Of a DNA stretch of 49,718 nucleotides, positions 40,236 through 45,951 are shown piece by piece. The position numbers were made by a program, and so were the translations under genes. Within the stretch, counting starts at the first letter, position 1; every line of letters begins with the position of its first letter. Source of the DNA: a virus. The notes under the pieces were generated by a model. That model did no database searches. It was given only the letters and a program-made list of their open reading frames with translations, and had not been told where the DNA came from. The DNA is taken from positions 1 to 49,718 of the IMG/VR virus record IMGVR_UViG_3300031749_000453; one strand, written 5' to 3'.

Positions 40236-40365
40236 TGGGGCCTACCAGATCCAACTCGCCCACGTTCAGCCCGACCCCCCAAGAGCAATCATGGGCACCG
40301 ACGTAGACTCGCGTTCCTCGCCACACGTTCTTCACTGTCTGATTCGCTCCCCCTGAATAACCCAT
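40180..40365 (-). CDS. 61-residue small protein
   Basis: The frame begins MGYSGGANQTVKNVWRGTRV and continues YVGAHDCSWGVGLNVGELDL. The composition (aromatics, Gly, beta-prone) looks protein-like. The last 18 codons overlap the next gene. Either this frame or the overlapping one may end sooner in reality. The function is unknown. Confidence 0.45.
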   Translation of the reverse strand: MGYSGGANQTVKNVWRGTRVYVGAHDCSWGVGLNVGELDLVGPNEWREAGSGGRGRIGSGL

Positions 40366-40447
40366 ATGGGTAGCCGGCCTATCGTGCGCCCGGCAACCCG
40401 CTTGAGATGTGCAAAATACCGCAGTCCGCCACGGCCGGCGACTGCGG

Positions 40448-40630
40448 TTAGATGCTACGTCGTTTGGCCAGCACTCGCCTGCTGTCCTGGTTCCGCCAGT
40501 AGATCCGGGCCAGGTCCCACGTGCGCTGGCGGTCGCCGTTCCAACGAGAGGCGACGATCTGTCCGACGATCACGCGCGAGATGACCCGGTACACGTAGTG
40601 ACGCTGGAGCAATTTCTGCCGCTCGGTCAT
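40448..40630 (-). CDS. 60-residue basic helical protein
   Basis: The protein begins MTERQKLLQRHYVYRVISRV and is strongly basic (13 or so Arg/Lys). It could bind nucleic acid. Its ATG overlaps the stop of the preceding gene as ATGA, so it is translated by coupling. Confidence 0.55.
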   Translation of the reverse strand: MTERQKLLQRHYVYRVISRVIVGQIVASRWNGDRQRTWDLARIYWRNQDSRRVLAKRRSI

Positions 40631-40836
40631 GCCGTCACCCCTTGGACTCGATAGACGATCGCGATCTGCGTGCCTACCGAGTCGTACCATGCCTGCACGG
40701 TCGCCGGTCGGCCTAGCGCCTCTGCATAAGCAATAGCCTTCTGCTTGTCCCGGAATCCCCGCTCGTACCATGGGGCGTACACAACGTACTTGAATACGTG
40801 TCGCGTTGGATCTGCATTCACTCGTGGGTCGTTCAT
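40627..40836 (-). CDS. 69-residue early protein
   Basis: The ATG at 40836 has a strong AAGGAGG upstream and overlaps the stop of the 46-residue gene (ATGA). The protein contains FKYVVYAPWYERGFRDKQKA, AIAYAEALG and a strand TQIAIVYRVQ. It resembles a small alpha/beta domain. No family name is recognised. The frame is open further upstream to 40980, but that stretch reads as shadow of the preceding gene. Confidence 0.55.
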   Translation of the reverse strand: MNDPRVNADPTRHVFKYVVYAPWYERGFRDKQKAIAYAEALGRPATVQAWYDSVGTQIAIVYRVQGVTA

Positions 40837-40973
40837 GAGGCCTTTTCCTCCTTTCTCTCCTGTTCTTCCGTCCGCATGGGCCGCGTCAGGAGACGGTAGA
40901 GCGCCTCTACGCAGGCATCCATGTCGGGCTCGTATTCGATGTGGATCACCAATGGCTTGTCGCGCCTGGGCAT
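40833..40973 (-). CDS. 46-residue early protein
   Basis: A short frame starts at an ATG (40973) with GGGGAGAGGTGCATC upstream. It reads MPRRDKPLVIHIEYEPDMDA and ends in a charged tail. Its stop overlaps the next start as ATGA. This makes it the first of three coupled small genes behind the Cro-like gene. The function is unknown. Confidence 0.5.
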   Translation of the reverse strand: MPRRDKPLVIHIEYEPDMDACVEALYRLLTRPMRTEEQERKEEKAS

Positions 40974-40992
40974 GATGCACCTCTCCCCTTCC

Positions 40993-41253
40993 TCAAGCTA
41001 TCTTGTCCTCTTGGGCAAGGCCTACGTGTCTTAGCGTAGGCCCCGGTGGCCTATTTGGGGCCAACAAAAAAGCGGCAAGGTCAAGTGCCAACTCGGGGAA
41101 CCTCACCTGAATCCGTTTGGCCATATCTAATGTGATCCGTCGTTCGCCAGCGTAGATCTTGCTCAGATAGGACTGGGTGATCCCCAGTTCGGCGGCGAAC
41201 TCGGTCTGGGATTTCTCGCCTTGCTTCTCTTTGAGCTTCTCGATAATGTCCAT
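40993..41253 (-). CDS. Cro-like XRE family regulator
   Basis: This 86-residue protein has a clear XRE helix-turn-helix (SQTEFAAELGITQSYLSKIY, residues 15-34), followed by AGERRITLDMAKRIQVRFPE. It is the first gene of the leftward early operon and diverges from the repressor, the normal place for Cro. I chose the ATG at 41253. The frame is open far upstream, but the promoter lies at 41293-41322, so longer forms are unlikely. It would repress the repressor promoter and favour lytic growth. Confidence 0.8.
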   Translation of the reverse strand: MDIIEKLKEKQGEKSQTEFAAELGITQSYLSKIYAGERRITLDMAKRIQVRFPELALDLAAFLLAPNRPPGPTLRHVGLAQEDKIA

Positions 41254-41292
41254 CGTTCCGACTTTCTCTGGCCCCATAGTCCAACCCGTCAT

Positions 41293-41322
41293 AGTATAGC
41301 CCTTGGTGTACTGACTTGTCAA
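41293..41322 (-). promoter_or_regulatory. Leftward early promoter TTGACA-N18-TATACT
   Basis: A perfect -35 (41317-41322) and near-consensus -10 (41293-41298) drive the Cro-like operon. A TGACTTGTCA near-palindrome (41312-41321) covers the -35. A CGTCATAG motif (41287-41294) overlaps the -10 and recurs at 41361-41368 near the repressor promoter. Confidence 0.75.
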
Positions 41323-41340
41323 GCCCCTTTTCCACCAATT

Positions 41341-41357
41341 TGGCAACGAATATGCCA
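41341..41357. promoter_or_regulatory. Candidate operator TGGCA-N7-TGCCA
   Basis: A 17-bp inverted repeat lies between the two divergent promoters, at about the -35 position of the rightward repressor promoter. A size and symmetry suiting an XRE dimer make it a good site for autoregulation by the repressor or Cro-like protein. Confidence 0.5.
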
Positions 41358-41373
41358 TGGCGTCATAGGTCAA

Positions 41374-41382
41374 TGATATAAT
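41374..41382 (+). promoter_or_regulatory. Rightward repressor promoter with extended -10 (TGATATAAT)
   Basis: A perfect TATAAT (41377-41382) is preceded by TGN, the extended -10 motif, while the -35 region is poor. Transcription would start near 41389, only about 12 bases before the ATG at 41401 and close to a GTG at 41392, so the repressor mRNA may be nearly leaderless. Confidence 0.65.
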
Positions 41383-41400
41383 CGCTGCAGGGTGCTTGTC

Positions 41401-41862
41401 ATGAGTGAAGTTAGAATCAACCGTATCAATCTGAGGGCGCAACGTGAAGCGCAAGGCTTGACCCAAGGCCAGCTGGCAGTCAAGGCCGGAGTTAATCAAT
41501 CCTACATCTCCAAGCTGGAGAAGGGAGAACGCAAGACTGCCAGCCTAGCGGCCGTGGGCAAGCTGGCCGCTGCGTTGCGGGTACCAGTCGCAGAGTTGCT
41601 AGTCCAGACCCGTCCAGGGAAGCCAAACGAGTTGCCCGAGTTCCACGCCTACATCAGCCGCAAGTTCCCCGACGACCCTCGCCTGCGGCAAGCGCTCGCG
41701 TCTGTCTACGATGCCATCAAGAGCGTCGAGGAGGAGGAGGAGAGTCTCGACCGAGAACGGGAAGAGCGACGACAACGGGAAGCCGAGGACAGAGAGCAAA
41801 GACGGCAGGCGCAACAGCAAGCACCCGATTCGGGAACAGAACAGTCAGAACCCCACGGCTAA
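41401..41862 (+). CDS. XRE family repressor (CI/ImmR-like)
   Basis: This 153-residue protein has an N-terminal helix-turn-helix (REAQGLTQGQLAVKAGVNQS, then YISKLEKGERKTASL, residues 16-55). A helical linker and a very charged coiled-coil tail follow (EEEEESLDREREERRQREAE). There is no LexA-type S24 peptidase domain, so RecA-driven self-cleavage is not expected. Instead an ImmA-like protease encoded 1.1 kb downstream could inactivate it. It starts the plus-strand lysogeny operon that ends with the integrase. Confidence 0.85.
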   Translation: MSEVRINRINLRAQREAQGLTQGQLAVKAGVNQSYISKLEKGERKTASLAAVGKLAAALRVPVAELLVQTRPGKPNELPEFHAYISRKFPDDPRLRQALASVYDAIKSVEEEEESLDREREERRQREAEDREQRRQAQQQAPDSGTEQSEPHG

Positions 41863-41913
41863 AGCCGGAAGTATCCAGCGCGGGACGCTTGATGATTAGG
41901 AGGTGACTGACGA

Positions 41914-42558
41914 GTGGACAAACGGGCCCTCTTAGCGATTGGCGGGCTCGGTGGGTTGATTGCCCTTCTTTGTCTCTGCGGTATAATCGTCAACGCGGTG
42001 AGTCCAACCAAGAGCCCGAAGGTTGAAGGCGCGCTGGTGCTTATGACCGCAACAGCGCCGGTACAGGGCCCGGGCTTGCCGACAGTAACGCCCAAACCAA
42101 TGGCGACCGAGAGGCCGACTGCGACGCCGAAACCGACCGAGATTCCAGTCCCTACAGCCACGCCAGTTCCCGGGGTAGGTGAAACCCAAACCATTGGGGA
42201 CTTGGCCGTGACCTTCGACAAAGCTGTCCGTCAGACCAGATTACAGGATAATGTCTGGAACTACCAGGCAAAGGGCGTGTTTGTCTTGGTCTACCTGACG
42301 TTGATGAATAATGGCAAGGAGACGATCTCCCTTCATGATAGAGATTGCCACTTGATGCTACCTGATGAAACCAGATATAACGCTGGTTGGGTCATGATGC
42401 AACGCTACCAAGGATACGAAATCCTGTACCTCTATGAGAATGCTCCGCCTAAATTGCCGGCGAAGGTGCTGGTCATATTCGATGTGCCGACGGACGCTAC
42501 CGGTTTCACGTTCACGGTCGGGCAGAAGGCACCGATAAGTTTCGCCGTGCCGGACTAG
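41914..42558 (+). CDS. Membrane-anchored DUF4352-like protein (lysogenic conversion candidate)
   Basis: This is a 214-residue protein. Residues 6-30 are a membrane anchor or signal (LLAIGGLGGLIALLCLCGII). Residues 45-85 are a Pro/Thr-rich linker (TVTPKPMATERPTATPKPTE). The C-terminal 125 residues form an Ig-like/telokin-like domain (AVTFDKAVRQTRL, GVFVLVYLTLMNNGKETISL, LVIFDVPTDATGFTF), as in DUF4352 proteins of Gram-positive and related bacteria. GTG start at 41914 with AGGAGGTGACTGACGA. It lies in the lysogeny operon and is probably expressed from the prophage at the cell surface. It has no known phage structural role. Confidence 0.7.
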   Translation: MDKRALLAIGGLGGLIALLCLCGIIVNAVSPTKSPKVEGALVLMTATAPVQGPGLPTVTPKPMATERPTATPKPTEIPVPTATPVPGVGETQTIGDLAVTFDKAVRQTRLQDNVWNYQAKGVFVLVYLTLMNNGKETISLHDRDCHLMLPDETRYNAGWVMMQRYQGYEILYLYENAPPKLPAKVLVIFDVPTDATGFTFTVGQKAPISFAVPD

Positions 42559-42586
42559 AAGCGGATGCCAAGGAGGGGCTAGTGGG

Positions 42587-42784
42587 ATGCAAGTTCTTAC
42601 GTTGACCTGCCCAAGCGGCGGCAAACTGGAAGTCGACGACGAGATGGAGCGTTTCACTTGTGGCTACTGCGGAACAGAGCAGATCGTCATCCGCAAAGAT
42701 GTGCCCTACAAACGATTCCGCGTGCTGCCGCCTGATCCGCACGGCTTTGACAGCGATCACGATGGGATGGGCTGCGAAAGCTAG
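42587..42784 (+). CDS. Zinc-ribbon plus Excalibur-like mini-protein
   Basis: A 65-residue protein combines a ribbon-like N-terminus (LTCPSGGKLEVDDEMERFTC, then GYCGTEQIV) with a calcium-loop tail DPHGFDSDHDGMGCES. The tail matches the Excalibur motif D-x-D-x-D-G-x-x-C-E. Excalibur domains usually sit at the C-terminus of secreted proteins, so finding one on an unexported-looking mini-protein is odd. ATG at 42587, GGAGGGGC-like sequence about ten bases upstream. Confidence 0.55.
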   Translation: MQVLTLTCPSGGKLEVDDEMERFTCGYCGTEQIVIRKDVPYKRFRVLPPDPHGFDSDHDGMGCES

Positions 42785-42942
42785 GAATCAGGAGACTTGG
42801 TTCACGAACTGGCAGGCATTTCTCGGGGCCGCGTCTGGCCCGAGGGCAAAGGAGGGTCTCGTTGTCAAGAGACATGGCGGGCATCTCAGGCGAAATGTGA
42901 TCAACTCATCCCCCTTCCCTCTAGAACAGGCGTGCGGTTATG

Positions 42943-42951
42943 TGGTATAAT
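42943..42951 (+). promoter_or_regulatory. Extended -10 promoter for immA-int (TGGTATAAT)
   Basis: A perfect TATAAT (42946-42951) with a TGN extension lies about 45 bp before the ImmA-like start, with a poor -35. Because it is independent of the repressor promoter, the protease and integrase may be expressed on their own. Confidence 0.6.
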
Positions 42952-42994
42952 GCCAGCCGAGCACGGGGACGCATGTAAGGGGAGGAAGAGGATC

Positions 42995-43585
42995 TTGGAT
43001 GAAACCGTCGCCGCGATGGGAGACCTCGAACGTTTGGAGCGCATCATCGACCATCTGTTAAACGGAGCTGGCATCATCAGTCCACCGGTGCCAATCAACA
43101 TCGTGGCCCTTATTGATCCCAGTATGCCAGTCCGCATCGTTGAACGGCAGCTCCAGGTGTACAGGGCAGCGCTTAAGCCTAGCGCTGGCCGTTGGTTGAT
43201 CATCGTCAATCAAAGCCTGCCGCGGGCAGCCCAGCGCTTTAGCATTGCCCACGAAGCCTTTCATATCCTGCAACGCAACGGGTTCGCTACCTCCAAGGAT
43301 CATGTCTCGCCATACGTCGAATGGCTGGCCAACCAGTTCGCCGCCCGGGTGCTGATGCCCCGCCGCTGGGTGGTGGAGTTGGCGCCAAAGGCTCGCAACG
43401 CCCGTCACCTCGCCGGTATCTTCTACGTGTCCGAGAAGGCGATGAGTCGTCGGCTAGGGGAGCTCAACTTGAAGTTTGGGGGGCGACACGATGTTGATCA
43501 ACAGCCAACGTCTGCGAGAGTCGCACCAGAGGGTCCCGAGCCTACCTATGAGGAATTGAAACGAGAACGGTCGCCGGCCTGGTGA
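42995..43585 (+). CDS. ImmA/IrrE-type metalloprotease
   Basis: This 196-residue protein has the zinc site IAHEAFHILQR (H86-E-x-x-H90) and a downstream VEWLANQFAARVLMPRRWV helix, whose Glu/Asn-Gln-Phe-Ala region is typical of the family. ImmA proteins cleave the phage or ICE repressor on a host signal. It shares an operon with the integrase. I chose the TTG at 42995, which has AAGGGGAGG nine bases upstream. A longer frame to 42797 overlaps the promoter. The C-terminus ends in GPEPTYEELKRERSPAW, part of which is duplicated at 9931-9962. Confidence 0.85.
   Translation: MDETVAAMGDLERLERIIDHLLNGAGIISPPVPINIVALIDPSMPVRIVERQLQVYRAALKPSAGRWLIIVNQSLPRAAQRFSIAHEAFHILQRNGFATSKDHVSPYVEWLANQFAARVLMPRRWVVELAPKARNARHLAGIFYVSEKAMSRRLGELNLKFGGRHDVDQQPTSARVAPEGPEPTYEELKRERSPAW
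43532..43563. repeat. 32-bp exact repeat, inverted copy of 9931-9962
   Basis: This copy codes for GPEPTYEELKR near the C-terminus of the ImmA-like protein. In the circular phage the two inverted copies would flank a segment of about 4.1 kb carrying integrase, attP, the HTH gene and the lysin. Confidence 0.85.
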
Positions 43586-43636
43586 ACTAGTGGTTGATCC
43601 CCAGATAGAGCAGCAGATTTTGGGGGTGGTGCGCCG

Positions 43637-45238
43637 ATGACCACTGAGCGCGTGGCGGTCTACGTAAGGGTCTCCAGTGAAGACCAGAAGGAAGCGGGAA
43701 CCATTGAGAACCAGATCGACTTCGCCCGCCGCTACTGCGACCTGCACGACTTACCCGTCCACCAGGTCTATGCCGATGATGGGGTCAGCGGCACGGTGGC
43801 CGTGAGTGAGAGACCGGGCGGCCGGCGGCTGCTCAGCGATGCCAAGGCGGGGAAGTTTCAAGTCGTCCTGGTTCTGAAGATCGACCGGCTGGCCCGCTCT
43901 CTCTGGCACCTGCTGAACGTCTACAACGAGCTGTCCGAATGCGACGTCGGCATTTGCTCCATGACCGAGCCCCTCGATACCAGCTCGCCGATCGGGCGGT
44001 TCGTCTTCCAGCTCCTAGGCAGCATCGCCGAGCTGGAGAGAGCGACCATCATGGAACGGACCGCCTTGGGGCGGCTAAGGGCAGCCAGGTCCGGACGTTG
44101 GGCCGGCGGTCAGCCTCCGTTCGGCTACCGGCTCGAAGACAAGCGCCTCGTGGTAGATGACGCCGAAGCCGCCGTCGTCCGGCGCATCTTCCACCTCTGC
44201 GTCGACGAGGATATGGGGATCATCCCCATTGCCGAGCTCTTCAACGCCGAGGGTGTGCCAACGGTCTTTACCCACCGGGGGGTCAAGACGAGCCGCTGGC
44301 CAACCCAGGAGCACCGCTGGGACAACAGCGTGATCTCTCGCATGCTGGGCAATCCGATCTATACCGGAAGGTATGTCCTCGGCAAGAGCAGAGGTAAGGC
44401 CCTCGTCGAATGCGAAGCGCCAGCGATCGTCGACGCCGCGACCTTCGACGCCGCGCGCCGGCTGCTCAAAGAGCGCACCACCGAGGCCTCCCGCAATGCC
44501 CGGCGCCTCTACCTCCTACGCGGCCTAGTGAAGTGCCACTGTGGCCGGGCGATCGTGGGCAACGGCAACCACAAGCGCCATGCCTTCGAGTACGTCTGTC
44601 CGACGTGGAAGCACTTTCGCCTGCGGGCCGAGGTTCTCGAAGGGGCGGTCTGGGCCCATCTCGACGCGTGGGGCCGCAACCCCGGCCCGGCGATCGCCGA
44701 GCTGCATGAGCGACTTCGCGCCGAGGCGAAGGAACACATCGACGTTTCGCAGGAACTCGCGGACCTATCCGAGCAGATCGCCGCCAAGAAGGCCGAGCAG
44801 GACACCGTGATCACCCTCTTCCGCAAGGCGCGAATCACTGAGGCGCAGCTCGACAATCAGCTTGATGCACTCAACGTGGAACTCCGAGCCTTGGAGGCGC
44901 ACCAGAAGAGCCTGCTCGAGCGACAGGCCATCGCGCAGATGCAGGAGACGGCTCTCATCTCGGCAGAGGCGATCCTGATGCGGCTAGGGGAACGGTTAGA
45001 CGAGGCGCGAGACAGCCCTGAGCTGCAACGAGAGCTGATCAAGTGCCTCATCGCCAGCATGACGGTAGACCAAGACGGTTCTATCCACATCCGGTTTCGC
45101 TTCGCGGATTCCTCTGTAGAAACCTCGAGAATCAGGGAAAGGGTCGACAGCGCCCGGTTCAGCTCGCGTGCGGGCTCGAGGATCGGCGCCAGGTCGGAGA
45201 CGCCCCAGAACTGCTTGGGCTCCCGCAGGTTGGGGTAG
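43637..45238 (+). CDS. Large serine integrase, 3' end exchanged by integration
   Basis: This 533-residue enzyme has an N-terminal catalytic domain (AVYVRVSSEDQKEAGTIENQ with the active serine near residue 13, LKIDRLARSL near 75-84). Next are the recombinase domain (GGQPPFGYRL onward), a zinc ribbon (GLVKCHCGRAIVGNG, YVCPTW) and a coiled coil (about 370-450). It performs attP x attB recombination. Phage DNA ends at codon 497 (45127). The last 36 codons are antisense portal sequence of element B. In the excised circle codon 497 would be followed by the frame of the HTH gene at 7405-7731, giving 605 residues. ATG at 43637, GGGGGTGG seven bases upstream. Confidence 0.9.
   Translation: MTTERVAVYVRVSSEDQKEAGTIENQIDFARRYCDLHDLPVHQVYADDGVSGTVAVSERPGGRRLLSDAKAGKFQVVLVLKIDRLARSLWHLLNVYNELSECDVGICSMTEPLDTSSPIGRFVFQLLGSIAELERATIMERTALGRLRAARSGRWAGGQPPFGYRLEDKRLVVDDAEAAVVRRIFHLCVDEDMGIIPIAELFNAEGVPTVFTHRGVKTSRWPTQEHRWDNSVISRMLGNPIYTGRYVLGKSRGKALVECEAPAIVDAATFDAARRLLKERTTEASRNARRLYLLRGLVKCHCGRAIVGNGNHKRHAFEYVCPTWKHFRLRAEVLEGAVWAHLDAWGRNPGPAIAELHERLRAEAKEHIDVSQELADLSEQIAAKKAEQDTVITLFRKARITEAQLDNQLDALNVELRALEAHQKSLLERQAIAQMQETALISAEAILMRLGERLDEARDSPELQRELIKCLIASMTVDQDGSIHIRFRFADSSVETSRIRERVDSARFSSRAGSRIGARSETPQNCLGSRRLG
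45100..45150. other. attR: right junction of prophage A (core CTCG 45124-45127)
   Basis: Phage DNA ends and portal DNA resumes at CTCG. The phage-side half-site is CGGATTCCTCTGTA (45105-45118). With the half-site at 7410-7423 it rebuilds attP as an imperfect palindrome centred on the core. Integrase coding continues straight across the junction. Confidence 0.85.
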
Positions 45239-45879
45239 ACGACGAACGGGATGAAGCCGTAGGGATTGCGCCGCTGCCAGATCAGGTCGGGGCCGGCCCA
45301 TAGCTCGAACCGCTGCGCCGTCCAGCCCTCGGTGATCGTCACGTTGTCGGCCGTCGTTCGGTAGCGGTAGAGGCGTAGCGCCTCGTCCCTGTCCACCTGG
45401 TACCGCGAGGCCAGTTTCACCATCCGGCCGATGTCGTCACCGGCCCACCAGACGAAGATGCCCTGCATATCCGGCGCGGTAATGCGCACGCGCTTCTCCT
45501 CGGTATCCCAGATCACCTTGTAGCAGCCGTCCCCCAGCACCGCAGTGTCGATCTCGTTATCCAGGTCTAGTTGCGCCAGATTGTTTGCCTCGGCCACCTC
45601 GTAGAGGATGGCTTCGGCCTGTTGAGCGTCGGCACGTTCTAACGTTTGAACGTTGGAACGTTCTAACGGCACATCGACCGCCCAATTAACATCGGCCATC
45701 ACGTAGGAAGTCACCTTGTCGATCATGATCTTGGCGTAGTTGAAGGTGATCCGGCGCTCCCGCCGGCCCTGCCGCCCCGTCCACTGCGCACCTTTGTAGA
45801 AGTCCAGGTACTCGCGATAGCGCCGGAGCCGCCCGATATCCCGGTTTGCCACCTCTTCCGGCAACGTCTTGGCGTTCAA
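45124..45879 (-). pseudogene. Portal protein, N-terminal half (split by element A)
   Basis: These 252 codons are the N-terminal part of an SPP1 gp6-like portal: RYREYLDFYKGAQWTGRQGR, KIMIDKVTSYVMADVNWAVD, ILYEVAEANNLAQLDLDNEI, RRNPYGFIPFVVYPNLREPK and the last native residues LSTLSLILE. After that the frame reads about 85 nonsense codons antisense to the integrase. The TTG start at 45879 has a strong AAGGAGGG ribosome binding site. The C-terminal half is at 6819-7400. An expressed truncated portal could poison assembly of other phages, but this is speculation. Confidence 0.9.
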
Positions 45880-45951
45880 TGTGTATCCCTCCTTCCGCGA
45901 GGATTTAGGACCTCGGTCCTTCGCCTTGGTTTCTCCGTCCTAGCTTCTCTG

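Larger units (their letters stand above)
7405..45127. mobile_element. Prophage A: complete temperate siphovirus inserted by serine integrase
   Basis: The element runs from the left core to the right core, about 37.7 kb. It contains its own immunity, integration, replication, packaging, head, tail, lysis and adsorption genes in a canonical order. Its insertion splits the portal gene of element B. It lacks the interspersed repeats found on both sides, which suggests it arrived later than they did. No obvious broken gene is present inside, so it may still be inducible. Confidence 0.9.

Noticed and set aside
42797-42994. Long N-terminal extension of the ImmA-like protein
   Set aside because: It includes the predicted promoter at 42943-42951 and reads as nonsense. 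The TTG at 42995 has a strong ribosome binding site.
44857-45123. Apparent C-terminal extension of the portal N-terminal half
   Set aside because: These codons are antisense to the integrase and read as Ser/Arg-rich nonsense. The real portal continues at 7400.
7381-45150. Assembly chimera as the cause of the split portal
   Set aside because: A chimera would not be expected to give an in-frame portal rejoin, a shared core, and a symmetric attP centred on that core, all beside a serine integrase gene.
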